Below are positions 8,087-16,567 of a stretch of DNA of 64,000 nucleotides, piece by piece. The position numbers were made by a program, and so were the translations under genes. The stretch's first letter is position 1. Each line of letters begins with the position of its first letter. The notes below the pieces were generated by a model. That model searched no databases, was not told the origin of the DNA, and saw only the letters and a program-made list of their open reading frames with translations. Origin of the DNA: DATAOG01 sp963757395 (GTDB lineage Bacteria > Pseudomonadota > Alphaproteobacteria > Geminicoccales > Geminicoccaceae); NCBI GenBank assembly GCA_963757395.1, contig CAVWRK010000003.1:1-64000 (forward strand), read 5' to 3'.

Positions 8087-9061
8087 ATGGCGACCGATCG
8101 GGCGCTCGCCCTCGCCGCGGTCCTGATCATCGCCGGCGCGCTGCCGCTCCTGCTCGGCGACTACCGCACCTTTCAGCTCACGCTGGCGCTGATCTACGCG
8201 ATCGCGATCCTCGGCCTCAACATCCTGACCGGCTTCAATGGCCAGGTCTCGCTCGGCCACGGCGCCTTCTACGCACTCGGCGCCTACACCGCGGCGGTCC
8301 TGATGACCCACGGCGGGCTGGCCTACTACTGGACGCTGCCGGTCGCGGGCGCGGTCGGCTTCGGCGCCGGCTTCCTGTTCGGGTTCCCGGCGCTCCGCCT
8401 GCAGGGGCTCTATCTCGCGCTCGCGACCTTCGCGCTCGCCGTGGCGACGCCCCAGATCCTGAAGTCGAGCCACCTCGCGGCCTGGACCGGCGGCGTCCAG
8501 GGCATCGTGATCCCGAAGCCCGCGCCGCCCGCCGGCCTGCCCCTGTCGGCGGACCAGTGGCTCTACTACCTGACCCTCGCCGTCCTCGTTTTGCTGCTGA
8601 TCGCCGCCTGGAACCTGGTGCGCGGGCGGACCGGGCGCGCCCTTGCTGCGATTCGCGACCAGCCGATCGCCGCCCAGGCGATGGGCATCGACGTCGCCCT
8701 CTACAGGACGCTGACCTTCGGCGTCAGCGCCGGCTACACCTCGGTCGCGGGCGCGCTCGGCGCGATCGTCGTCCAGTTCGTGGCGCCGGACAGCTTCACG
8801 GTCTTCCTCTCGATCACGCTGCTGGTCGGCCTCGTGGTCGGCGGCCTCGGCTCGATTCCGGGCGCGATCTTCGGCGGCCTGTTCGTCCAGTACGTCCCGA
8901 ACCTCGCCGAGCAGATCTCGAAGGCCGCGCCCTGGGCGATCTACGGCCTGTTCCTGATCGCGTTCATGTATGTCATGCCGTATGGTATCTGGGGTCTCGT
9001 GTGCAATCTCTATCAGCGATTGGTGCGACGTCGACGGTGGCGCTCCGCCGGAGGCGGCTGA
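8087..9061 (+). CDS. livM: Branched-chain amino acid-type ABC transporter permease LivM
   Basis: Second permease, 324 residues and about nine hydrophobic segments. Landmarks of the LivM family are the early LNILTGFNGQVSLGHGAFYA motif, the GRAWRAI-like coupling region seen here as GRTGRALAAIRDQPIAAQAMGID, and GGLGSIPGAIFGGLF. It ends in a basic tail (RRRRWRSAGGG). It sits between livH and livK; a GGAGGG follows its stop and precedes the livK start, so livK can be translated efficiently from the same mRNA. Confidence 0.9.
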   Translation: MATDRALALAAVLIIAGALPLLLGDYRTFQLTLALIYAIAILGLNILTGFNGQVSLGHGAFYALGAYTAAVLMTHGGLAYYWTLPVAGAVGFGAGFLFGFPALRLQGLYLALATFALAVATPQILKSSHLAAWTGGVQGIVIPKPAPPAGLPLSADQWLYYLTLAVLVLLLIAAWNLVRGRTGRALAAIRDQPIAAQAMGIDVALYRTLTFGVSAGYTSVAGALGAIVVQFVAPDSFTVFLSITLLVGLVVGGLGSIPGAIFGGLFVQYVPNLAEQISKAAPWAIYGLFLIAFMYVMPYGIWGLVCNLYQRLVRRRRWRSAGGG

Positions 9062-9094
9062 CCCGCCGCCGGCCGAGAACCGGAGGGCAGTGTC

Positions 9095-10318
9095 ATGCGA
9101 AGCGTGAGATCATGGGTTGCCGTCAGCACGTTCCTTTGCGGGCTCTCACTGCTCGGCGCCGCCGCCGCCGGCGCCGACTACGGACCGGGCGTCACCGATA
9201 CTGAAATCAAGATCGGCAACACCAATCCCTACAGCGGTCCCGCCTCGGCCTATGGCGCGATCGGCCGCGCGCTTGGTGCCTATTTCGCCAAAGTGAACGC
9301 CGAGGGCGGCATCAACGGCCGCAAGATCGACTTCATCTCGCTCGACGACGGCTACAGCCCGCCGCGCACGGTCGAGCAGATCCGCAAGCTGGTCGAGCAG
9401 GACCAGGTGTTTCTGATTTTCCAGTCGCTGGGAACGCCGACCAATACCGCCGTCCATCAATATCTCAACGACAAGCAGGTGCCGCAGCTGTTCGTCGCCA
9501 CCGGCGCCACCAAATGGGGCGATCCGGAAAAATTCCCCTGGACGATGGGCTGGCAGCCCAACTACCAGAGCGAGGCGAAGATCTACGCCAAATACCTCCT
9601 GGAGAACCAGCCGGACGGCAAGATCGGTATCCTTTACCAGAACGACGACTACGGCAAGGATTACCTTACCGGTTTCAAGGCCGGGCTCGGTGACTTGGCC
9701 GCCAAGATGATCGTGGCGGAGCAGTCCTACGAGGTCACCGATCCGACCGTCGATTCCCAGATCATCTCGCTCGAAAGCAGCGGCGCCGACGTGTTCTTCG
9801 ACATCACGACCCCGAAATTTGCTGCCCAGGCGATCCGCAAGGCGGCCGACATCGGCTGGCGGCCCCTGCATTTCTTGAACAACGTCTCGAACTCGGTGGG
9901 CTCGGTGCTGGCGCCGGCCGGGCTCGACAAGGCCGTCGGCCTGATCACCGCGCTCTACCAGAAGGACCCGACCGATCCGCAATGGCAAGACGGCCCGGAA
10001 TATCTCGACTGGGTCGACTGGATGGACGAGTACAATCCGGACGGGGACAAGACCGATCAGTTCAATGTTTACGCCTACAACGTCGCCATGACGCTGGTCC
10101 ACGTGCTCGAGCAATGCGGCGACGATCTGACCCGCGCCAACGTCATGCGCCAGGCGGCCAACCTCAAGGATCTCGAGCTGCCGATGCTGCTGCCCGGCAT
10201 CGTGATCAACACCAGCCCGACCGACTTCTATCCGATCGAGAGCATGCAGCTGGCGAAGTTCGATGGCGAGAAGTGGGTCCTGTTCGGCGACGTGATCGAC
10301 GCCGGCAAGGTCCACTGA
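9095..10318 (+). CDS. livK: Branched-chain amino acid-type ABC transporter, periplasmic binding protein LivK
   Basis: A 407-residue substrate-binding protein (Peripla_BP_6). The N-terminus is a signal peptide with core FLCGLSLLGAAAAGA and likely cleavage before DYGPGV; the mature domain follows with TDTEIKIGNTNPYSGPASAYG, the typical ligand-binding start, and contains EGGINGRKIDF and GYSPPRTVEQIRKLVEQD. It delivers substrate to LivHM. An upstream GGAGGG at about 9082 supports the ATG at 9095. Members of this subfamily are annotated for branched-chain amino acids but also for amides, urea or aromatic compounds, so the substrate is uncertain. It is the last gene of the operon. Confidence 0.9.
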   Translation: MRSVRSWVAVSTFLCGLSLLGAAAAGADYGPGVTDTEIKIGNTNPYSGPASAYGAIGRALGAYFAKVNAEGGINGRKIDFISLDDGYSPPRTVEQIRKLVEQDQVFLIFQSLGTPTNTAVHQYLNDKQVPQLFVATGATKWGDPEKFPWTMGWQPNYQSEAKIYAKYLLENQPDGKIGILYQNDDYGKDYLTGFKAGLGDLAAKMIVAEQSYEVTDPTVDSQIISLESSGADVFFDITTPKFAAQAIRKAADIGWRPLHFLNNVSNSVGSVLAPAGLDKAVGLITALYQKDPTDPQWQDGPEYLDWVDWMDEYNPDGDKTDQFNVYAYNVAMTLVHVLEQCGDDLTRANVMRQAANLKDLELPMLLPGIVINTSPTDFYPIESMQLAKFDGEKWVLFGDVIDAGKVH

Positions 10319-11207
10319 CCGGTCTCGGGTGGGGGGCGGGCGCGCCCGACTTTCCGGCCGCGGGAAGCCCCTGATCCGCTGACCCGTCAGCCAAGAAAGG
10401 TGTCAAAGGAAAGGTGTCAGGATCAGTTCCCGACACCCTTTTCCCCCACGGCACGACCGGAATGGCCAGGTTCTGGATGCAACAGCTGCAGGATCTGCTG
10501 CAGACGGCAGCCGTCGCGCGCCCTAGGAGGCAGCTGCGCCTGCCGTTGCCGGCGTAACCGTCTCGCGACCCTGGCGTCGAGATCCGAAGCGGCAAGCCCG
10601 CTCGCGGTCGATCACGGCAGCAAACCCAGCGATCCGTCGTCGATGACCGGCCCGCGCCGACCGACCAGGCCACCAGCGAGCAGAATGGCGGCACGGCTTG
10701 AGGAGGCCCGCCACCCAGCTGGACCTGGCCCGGGATTCTCGGCCCGCCGCCCGCATCGAGCACCTCGACGCTCAGCAGGTACGTGCCGCCGCCAGCGCAG
10801 CCGGGTCGGAGGCCGGCATCGGCCACCACGATGCTGTGCACGACGCCCGAGCCACATTCGAAATCAACCGAAGGGCATTTGGCCTCACAACTCGATCTTG
10901 CCGAGCATGCCAACTCGTCATCGCCGGCGGCGACCACGTCGCCCAGGCCATCATAGATCTTGAGCGTCGGGTCCAGGTTGGAGGCGGAGCCGCCCTCCTC
11001 CTCCGGGACGTCGGCAAGAGCGTCGACCGTGATCGCCGCGCGGCCTCCCACAGGACAGCGAAACGTCCACACGTCGCCGACGAGGCCGCCGCCCGGGACG
11101 TGGTTGATGCGCAGGACGGAGTTGGCGCGGCCGTCGGCCGGCAGCGCGCTCAGCACGAGCGCCGAGCACGATATCAGAAGCCAGCATCTGAGGTTGCAGA
11201 ACATCAC
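10206..11207 (-). CDS. Cysteine-rich secreted hypothetical protein, 3' end uncertain
   Basis: The open frame gives 333 residues. The first 165 or so look like a real exported protein: a signal peptide (LLISCSALVLSALPADG), then a beta-rich domain with VWTFRCPVGGRAAITVDAL, LDPTLKIYDGLGDVVAAGDD and GGGTYLLSVEVLD, which is reminiscent of bacterial pre-peptidase C-terminal (PPC) beta-sandwich domains, with about eight cysteines. After about residue 180 (below 10.67 kb) the translation becomes Arg/Ser/Pro-rich and runs through the palindromes and antisense into livK, so a frameshift or premature loss of the true end is likely. An AAGGA lies about 10 bases before the ATG. Function unknown. Confidence 0.5.
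   Translation of the reverse strand: MMFCNLRCWLLISCSALVLSALPADGRANSVLRINHVPGGGLVGDVWTFRCPVGGRAAITVDALADVPEEEGGSASNLDPTLKIYDGLGDVVAAGDDELACSARSSCEAKCPSVDFECGSGVVHSIVVADAGLRPGCAGGGTYLLSVEVLDAGGGPRIPGQVQLGGGPPQAVPPFCSLVAWSVGAGRSSTTDRWVCCRDRPRAGLPLRISTPGSRDGYAGNGRRSCLLGRATAAVCSRSCSCCIQNLAIPVVPWGKRVSGTDPDTFPLTPFLADGSADQGLPAAGKSGAPAPHPRPVSGPCRRRSRRRTGPTSRHRTSPAACSRSDRSRSGWC
10395..10443. repeat. Degenerate AAAGGTGTC repeats with inverted partner
   Basis: GAAAGGTGTC at 10395-10404 and 10409-10418 followed by the inverse-oriented GACACCCTTTTC at 10432-10443. This is the same family as the palindromes in 1.5-2.8 kb, slightly diverged and with a longer loop, placed just after the liv operon. Confidence 0.65.
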
Positions 11208-11335
11208 GGCTTGTTCCTTATTTTTTCTGCTATTCTAGCAGCTTACGAGCGATGATGGCTGAAACTCCGTTCCCCGCAAGCGCGCGTGCGCGGCGACCGT
11301 ACGGAACCCGGCGGCCTGGCGAACCCGTCCCTGCG

Positions 11336-11455
11336 CGCCGTCGCGCGGCTGGGCCGGGGTGAAGGCGACCACCCGGGCGCGGTTGGGCTCCTCGTTCAGC
11401 CAGCGCGGCACCGTGGGGCGCAGCTTGCCGCCGGTCTCCAGCCCCTTGCAGGGGA
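11336..11455 (-). pseudogene. Duplicated 3' fragment of the smr gene
   Basis: On the minus strand this translates to KGLETGGKLRP, VPRWLNEEPNRARVVA and FTPAQPRDG, nearly the C-terminal part of the Smr protein encoded at 13898-14416. At DNA level 11336-11412 is identical to 13942-14018 (77 bases), and similarity continues weakly to about 11450. There is no start, no HGQT motif and no proper end, so it is a non-functional copy. It lies between the secreted-protein gene and the broken GNAT gene. Confidence 0.75.
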
Positions 11456-11492
11456 CGGGACAAGTTCTCGACCACACCCAGGTTTGCCCAGC

Positions 11493-11985
11493 TCAGATGG
11501 GGGCCGAGCTCAAAGGCAGGAAGAGACGCATCGGCTGCTCGGGCAGAGGGAGGAAGCCGTTGGCTTGGTAGAACCGACGGCCGGCCTCATTCCGGGCATC
11601 GACCCCACGGCATGGATTGCGATCTGTTCGCTGGCGCCGAGCGTCCTTTGGATCGCGTCTGCCAGGAGGAGTCGGCCCAGGCCCTGACCCTGAGCGGATC
11701 GATTGACCGCGAGACGACCGATGAGCGCTGCCGGAACCGGATGGCGAGGAAGCTTGCGTGCCTGGCTTTCCGGCAGCGCGCTCACGTGCCACGGCGAGCG
11801 CGCTCAGCGTGTAGAACCCGAGAACCACGTCGGAGCCGGTCTCCGTGCCGACGAAGACCCGGGTGATGCGCCGCCGGACGTCCTGGCCGGCCCTGAGCTT
11901 CAGGTAGTCATCGAGCTCGGCAATGCCGCAGCGGAACGCCGCCCGGTCATGTTGCCTGCCAAGGCGCCGCGCGAGCCGGGGCCTT
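11493..11985 (-). pseudogene. GNAT N-acetyltransferase, broken by frameshifts
   Basis: Three frames must be joined: HDRAAFRCGIAELDDYLKLR and GQDVRRRITRVFVGTE...VVLGFYTLSALAVA; then PESQARKLPRHPVPAALIGR, LAVNRSAQGQGLGRLLLADA (the acetyl-CoA loop QGQGLG) and IQRTLGASEQIAIHAV; then DARNEAGRRFYQANGFLPLP. This is the layout of the small GNAT enzymes of the TacT toxin type (CG...LDDYL start, V(F)YTLS core). There is no usable start codon in the first frame after the upstream stop, and at least two shifts (near 11785 and 11600), so it is inactive. No DUF1778/RHH antitoxin gene is visible beside it. Confidence 0.7.
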
Positions 11986-11990
11986 GCCGG

Positions 11991-13751
11991 TCAGGCATCG
12001 AGCACCAGCGGCTCGGTTGGGACCGCAATGCACGGCAGGGCCTCGCCGGCGGCGAGCGGTGCGTTGGGCGCGTGCAGATAGCGCACGGCGCCGGCAAGGA
12101 CACGCGTCACGCAGGTGCCGCAGCTGCCGGCGCGGCAACCGAACTCGATCGCCACGGCGTGCTCCTCGGCCAACTCGAGAAGCGGGGCGTCGCAACGAGT
12201 CCAGAGCGCCGTCACGCCGGAACGGGCGAAGGTCACGTCGATGCCGCAATCAGGCTGGGTCGCCGGCCCGCGAACCGCCCGCTTGACCGTCGCGGGGCCG
12301 AAGGCTTCGAAGCGCACCCGCTCGGCCGGCACACCCCACGCGTCGAGGCCCTGGGTGACGGCGTCCATCATCGCCGGTGGCCCGCAGACGTAAAAGTCAT
12401 TCGCGTTCGAAGGCAGCAACCGCCGCATGGCGGTCAGATCGATGTGTCCGACATGGACCCCGGCGCCGTCCGTCAGTCCAGCCGGCTGGCTGTAGAAAAA
12501 ATGCAGATGCACGTTCGGGTGTTGCCGGGCGATCTCCTCCAGCCGTGACTTCATCACGTGCTCGCGCTCATCGCGGACGCCGTGGAGCAGCCAGGTCTCG
12601 CGCGACGATGCCTCGGCCACGAGACCCTGCAGCATGCCGAGCAGCGGGGTGACGCCGATACCCCCGCCGATGAGGACCAGCGGTCGATCGTGCGCTTTGG
12701 CGTCGATCGTGAAATTGCCCGCCGGAGCTTTCAAATCGAGGCCGTCGCCGACCGCCAGTCGGTCGTGGAAGTAGCTCGACACGAGGCCGCCCGCAGCTTG
12801 CGGGTCGCCGGCCCGCGCCGCGATCCGCTTGATGGTGATCCGATAGTGGTCGGGATGCGGAGCATCGGACAACGAGTACGACCGGACGGGCGGGCTCCCG
12901 GCCTCTGGCATGCGCGGCCGGACGGTCAGGAACTGGCCGGGGACGTAGGCTGGCAGCGGCTGACCGTCCTCGGGCACCAGGTGGAACGAGGCGACGCTGT
13001 CATTTTCGCGAATTCTTTCTTTGAGCGTGAACGGGCGGAAGCCGCGCCATGCCGGCGCGGGCGCCACCGCGTTGGTCTCCTGCGCTCGCGCGGTCACCCG
13101 GGCGAGCTGGTCCTTGAAATAGTCCCGCCAGTCGTCCGGCAGCGCGGCGGCGCTCGCGACCCGGGCGAGGGCCGCGACGTCGGTCTTGTCGCGCGCAAAA
13201 AGCCGCGTGATCTCCGAGACGGGCAGCAGCTCGGCGGCGCGCTCGATCAGCGTGATCGGGTCCCCCTCCCCGACCTCGCCCTCTCGGAGCACGGCGCAAT
13301 AGAAGCCGGTGCGCGCGCTTTCCAGAAACCGCCTGACGACATCGTCCCGGTTGAACCTGAGGCCGAGCTTGTAGCAGGGCATGCGCGGTTGCGTGACGAC
13401 GAGCTCGCTGGAACCGATCCGCAGCCGGTCACCGACGTTGACTGCGTCCTCCAGAAGACCCTCGATCGTCAAATTCTCGCCGAACATGCCCCAAGGCAGC
13501 GTCATGTCCGGATACTCGCGGCGCCAATAGGCGTAGTGCTCGATGGGGTAGAAATAGACCGCCTTGTCCCGGCCGCCGTGCACCGACAGGTCAGCCTGAC
13601 GGTCGCCCTCGAAGTTGAGGGACCGCAGGGCGATCCGATGCGACACGGGCTCCTTGAAGATCCCGGTCGAGACGGCTTTGCCCTTCCATGGCACCGTGCG
13701 CGGCAGCCCCACGTTCACGGAGACGACCTTCATCGGCGGCTGTACGTCCAT
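11991..13751 (-). CDS. MOSC domain-oxidoreductase-ferredoxin fusion protein
   Basis: A 586-residue three-part protein. Residues about 5-165 form a MOSC domain (LNFEGDRQADLSVHGGRDKAV with the GGRDKAVY motif, and QPRMPCYKLGLRF), the Moco-related carrier fold; about 165-225 match the 3-alpha extension seen in YiiM-like proteins. Then a ferredoxin-NADP reductase-type module with flavin motif RSYSLSDAP and nucleotide-binding LIGGGIGVTPLLGM and VCGPPAMM. The C-terminus is a plant-type 2Fe-2S domain with CRAGSCGTC and a distal ALPC. Such fusions are likely to pass electrons from NAD(P)H through flavin and iron-sulphur centres to a MOSC-bound or partner cofactor, possibly to reduce N-hydroxylated or sulphur compounds. 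It stands alone next to the broken GNAT gene. Domains are sure; substrate is not. Confidence 0.85.
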   Translation of the reverse strand: MDVQPPMKVVSVNVGLPRTVPWKGKAVSTGIFKEPVSHRIALRSLNFEGDRQADLSVHGGRDKAVYFYPIEHYAYWRREYPDMTLPWGMFGENLTIEGLLEDAVNVGDRLRIGSSELVVTQPRMPCYKLGLRFNRDDVVRRFLESARTGFYCAVLREGEVGEGDPITLIERAAELLPVSEITRLFARDKTDVAALARVASAAALPDDWRDYFKDQLARVTARAQETNAVAPAPAWRGFRPFTLKERIRENDSVASFHLVPEDGQPLPAYVPGQFLTVRPRMPEAGSPPVRSYSLSDAPHPDHYRITIKRIAARAGDPQAAGGLVSSYFHDRLAVGDGLDLKAPAGNFTIDAKAHDRPLVLIGGGIGVTPLLGMLQGLVAEASSRETWLLHGVRDEREHVMKSRLEEIARQHPNVHLHFFYSQPAGLTDGAGVHVGHIDLTAMRRLLPSNANDFYVCGPPAMMDAVTQGLDAWGVPAERVRFEAFGPATVKRAVRGPATQPDCGIDVTFARSGVTALWTRCDAPLLELAEEHAVAIEFGCRAGSCGTCVTRVLAGAVRYLHAPNAPLAAGEALPCIAVPTEPLVLDA

Positions 13752-13897
13752 GGCATTTGGCTCTCCATGACATCCCTTGCCGAGCCGAACGAGCCTAGAG
13801 GAGATGGCGGCTCAACACAGCTCACAAACCCGCGGCGAGCGCGGTCGATCGCACCATCTCCAAGGCGATCTGCCCCTGCACCTGGTGCCCGCACCGG

Positions 13898-14416
13898 TCA
13901 GCCCCGGCGGCGGCGCAACAGGACGTAGAGGGCGCCGGTGCCGCCGTCGCGCGGCTGGGCCGGGGTGAAGGCGACCACCCGGGCGCGGTTGGGCTCCTCG
14001 TTCAGCCAGCGCGGCACCATGTGGCGGAGCGTGCCGCCGGCCTCCAGGCCCTTGCCGGTGACGATCAGGACGCAGCGGCAGCCTCTGGCCGCGGCGTCGG
14101 CGACGAACGCCTGCAAGCGCTGGTGCGCCTGCGCCTGGGTCTGGCCGTGCAGGTCGAGGCGCTGCTCGACCTCGACCTGGCCGCGCTTCAGGCGCAGCCA
14201 GGTCCGACGGTCGAGATCGACCGGCCGCTGCGGATCGAGCGCCCGGGTATGGGCGCGCGGCGCGGCGGGCGATCGCCGGCGTGGCATCGGGGCCGGCGCC
14301 GGCGGCGCTTCGGCCGCTCGCGGCGGCCGCCACGGCTCGTCGAGCGGCGCCGTCCCGGCCATGACGCTCTGCCAGAGCGCCAGCTCGGCGGCGCTCGGTC
14401 GCCGCTGCCGGCTCAT
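13898..14416 (-). CDS. Smr/MutS2-type domain protein
   Basis: A 172-residue protein starting MSRQRRPSAAELALWQSV. The first half is Pro/Arg-rich and probably unstructured; the second half is an Smr domain with LDLHGQTQAQAH and VLIVTGKG..., then VPRWLNEEP and AFTPAQPRDGGTGALYVLLR, the characteristic ends of proteobacterial Smr proteins. Smr domains are nucleases acting on DNA or RNA (for example SmrA/SmrB, which cuts mRNA at collided ribosomes). In alphaproteobacteria an smr gene commonly lies by mltA; here lutABC lies between them. A fragment of this gene is duplicated at 11336-11455. Confidence 0.85.
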   Translation of the reverse strand: MSRQRRPSAAELALWQSVMAGTAPLDEPWRPPRAAEAPPAPAPMPRRRSPAAPRAHTRALDPQRPVDLDRRTWLRLKRGQVEVEQRLDLHGQTQAQAHQRLQAFVADAAARGCRCVLIVTGKGLEAGGTLRHMVPRWLNEEPNRARVVAFTPAQPRDGGTGALYVLLRRRRG

Positions 14417-14435
14417 GGTCGGCGGCGCTGCGCGG

Positions 14436-15143
14436 TCATGGCCGGCGTCCGGCCCCGCCCGCGGCGACCAGCTCGTCGACGAGCAGGATCTGGAGCCGCT
14501 TCGGCCCATGGGCGCCGAGCTGGAGGGTCTGCTCGATGTCGCCCGAGCGCGACGGGCCGGTGATGAAGTTGATCGAGCGCGGCAGCTCCCCACGCTCTTC
14601 GCGCCAGAGGCGCCAGCCGTCCTCGTAGGCGCGCAGCACGCGGCCGGCCGGCAGCACCACGATCGAGGTTTCCGGCAGGAACGCGAGCGTGGTCGGCGTC
14701 TCGGGCGCCGAGCACAGCATCAAGGTGCCGGTCTCGGCGACGCCCGCGAACGCGACCGTGAGCCCGACCGCGTCGTCGTCGCCGGCCCGCCCCGTGCGCA
14801 GCGTCAGAAGCGTCCGCGACCAGCCGATCTGGCCGAGGAGCGGGTCGGACGCCATGACCAGGCGCATCGGCAGGTTGCGCTCGCGCAGATAACGCTCGAT
14901 CGCCTCCGGCACGTCGTCGTAGCGCCGAAGACGCCGGACGCCCGCCTGGACCGCCTCGGCCTGGGCGGTGAACAGCTGGATCCGGCCGTCGAGATTGAGC
15001 TCGCCCCGGGCCGGGATCGGGCCCGGCGCCGGCTTGGCCAGACGGGCCTGCACCGCATTGCGCGCCGCGGTCGCGCCCGGCCCGCGCCGGCCCAGGGTCC
15101 GGCGCAGACGCTCGAGCACGGCATCGCGCGCCGCCTCGCTCAC
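14436..15143 (-). CDS. lutC: Lactate utilization protein C (LUD domain)
   Basis: LUD-domain protein of 235 residues, third component of the LutABC L-lactate oxidation complex. It begins at the GTG at 15141-15143, which overlaps the lutB stop (GTGA), so the two are translationally coupled. Recognisable LUD features are VGLTVAFAGVAETGTL, APETPTTLAFLPE and the late RSINFITGPSRSGDIEQTL, HGPKRLQILLVD. LutC supports transfer of electrons from lactate together with the Fe-S proteins LutA and LutB. It lies just downstream of lutA-lutB and 20 bases before smr. Confidence 0.9.
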   Translation of the reverse strand: MSEAARDAVLERLRRTLGRRGPGATAARNAVQARLAKPAPGPIPARGELNLDGRIQLFTAQAEAVQAGVRRLRRYDDVPEAIERYLRERNLPMRLVMASDPLLGQIGWSRTLLTLRTGRAGDDDAVGLTVAFAGVAETGTLMLCSAPETPTTLAFLPETSIVVLPAGRVLRAYEDGWRLWREERGELPRSINFITGPSRSGDIEQTLQLGAHGPKRLQILLVDELVAAGGAGRRP

Positions 15144-16549
15144 GAACGGCCGCCCCGCGCCCGCCAGAGCGCCTGGAAGGTGCGCCCCTCCGGCGCCGGC
15201 AGGTCGCGTGAGCCGGTCCAGCCGCCGGCCAGCGGCAGGCTGCGAAAGCGCCCGCGCCGGCCGCCCAAGAGGCCGAGCACCCGGATCAGGGTGCGGCTGC
15301 AGAGGTGGTAGAGCGCCGGTCGCCTGGCGGCGAACGCCCAGATCCGGGTGCCATAGCGGGCGGTCGCCGGCGCCAGGCGCTTGCTGAACTCCTGCTCGCG
15401 CCAGTAGCGCATCAGCTTGGGCAGCGGAATCCGGACCGGGCAGACCGCCTCGCAACGGCCGCAGAAGCTCGATGCGCTCGGCAGATGATGGGCCTGCTCG
15501 ATGCCGATGAACTGCGGCGTCAGCACCGCGCCCATCGGTCCCGGGTAGACCCAGCCGTAGGCGTGGCCGCCGGTGGTCAGGTAGACCGGGCAATGGTTCA
15601 TGCAGGCGCCGCAGCGGATGCAGCGCAGGATGTCCTGGAACTCGGTGCCGACCACCTGGCTGCGGCCGTTGTCGACCAGCACGATGTGGAAATTGGTCGG
15701 GCCGTCCAGGTCGGCCGGCCGCTTCGGGCCGGTCAGGATCGTGGTGTAGGCCGAGAACTCCTGGCCGGTCGCCGAGCGCGCCAGCACGCGCAGGAGCGTG
15801 CAGGCGTCCTCGAAGGTCGGGACCAGCTTCTCGAGGCTCGCGACCACGATGTGGGTCTTGGGCAGGCCCTGGGTCAGCTCGGCGTTGCCCTCGTTGGTCA
15901 CCAGGATCACCGAGCCGGTCTCGGCGACCAGGAAATTGGCGCCGGTGATCCCGACCTCGGCCTTGAAGTAGCGCTGGCGAAGCGCGTTGCGCGCCTCGGC
16001 GAGCAGCGCGTCCGGCGCGTCGACCCGCGGGCGGCCGTGATGCTCGGCGAACAGGTCGGCGATCCGCGCCCGGGTCATGTGGATCGCGGGCGCCAGGATG
16101 TGGCTCGGCGTCTCGCCCGCGAGCTGGACGATGTACTCGCCGAGATCGGTCTCGACCCGCTCGATGCCGCTCGCCTCGAGCGCCTCGTTGAGCCCGATCT
16201 CCTCGCAGATCATGCTCTTGCTCTTGGTCACCGAGCGCGCGCCCGCGGCTTTGCAGAGCTTGAGGATCAGCGCGCGCGCCTCGGCGGCATCGCGCGCCCA
16301 GTGGACCTTGCCGCCCTGCTCGAGCACGCGCCGCTCGAACGCCTCGAGGTAGAGATCGAGGTGGGCCAGCGTGTGGTCCTTGATCGCCTTGGCGGCGTCG
16401 CGCAGCGCCTCGAACTCGGGCAGCCGGTCGGCGGCGGCCCGGCGCTTGTCCTGAAAGCCGCCGCGGGCGAAACCAAGCGCCGACTGCAGGACCTGGTCGC
16501 CGAGCGCGTGGTGTGCGTTGGCCTTGAACGCGAGCGAGGTCGGTTGCAT
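15140..16549 (-). CDS. lutB: Lactate utilization iron-sulphur protein B
   Basis: A 469-residue LutB/YkgF: an N-terminal LUD-like domain (CEEIGLNEALE, AETGSVILVTNEGN) followed by a ferredoxin-type module with two 4Fe-4S motifs, CIRCGACMNHCPVY and FCGRCEAVCPVRIPLP. Together with LutA and LutC it oxidises L-lactate to pyruvate at the membrane, independent of the classic LldD flavoenzyme. It follows lutA by 18 bases. The C-terminal part (after about 400) is variable with a hydrophobic patch, as in other members. Confidence 0.92.
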   Translation of the reverse strand: MQPTSLAFKANAHHALGDQVLQSALGFARGGFQDKRRAAADRLPEFEALRDAAKAIKDHTLAHLDLYLEAFERRVLEQGGKVHWARDAAEARALILKLCKAAGARSVTKSKSMICEEIGLNEALEASGIERVETDLGEYIVQLAGETPSHILAPAIHMTRARIADLFAEHHGRPRVDAPDALLAEARNALRQRYFKAEVGITGANFLVAETGSVILVTNEGNAELTQGLPKTHIVVASLEKLVPTFEDACTLLRVLARSATGQEFSAYTTILTGPKRPADLDGPTNFHIVLVDNGRSQVVGTEFQDILRCIRCGACMNHCPVYLTTGGHAYGWVYPGPMGAVLTPQFIGIEQAHHLPSASSFCGRCEAVCPVRIPLPKLMRYWREQEFSKRLAPATARYGTRIWAFAARRPALYHLCSRTLIRVLGLLGGRRGRFRSLPLAGGWTGSRDLPAPEGRTFQALWRARGGRS

Positions 16550-16567
16550 GCGGGGTCCTCGCCCGGC

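Noticed and set aside
11220..11250. Hairpin CTGCTA-ttc-TAGCAG near the secreted protein gene
   Set aside because: Only six pairs, and the T-run is on the wrong side for a terminator in either direction.
12558..13928. Long plus-strand frame antisense to the MOSC fusion
   Set aside because: Shadow of the real gene, with a His/Asp/Arg-rich composition.
13938..15311. Plus-strand frame antisense to smr and lutC
   Set aside because: Shadow; the minus-strand frames match Smr and LUD domains.
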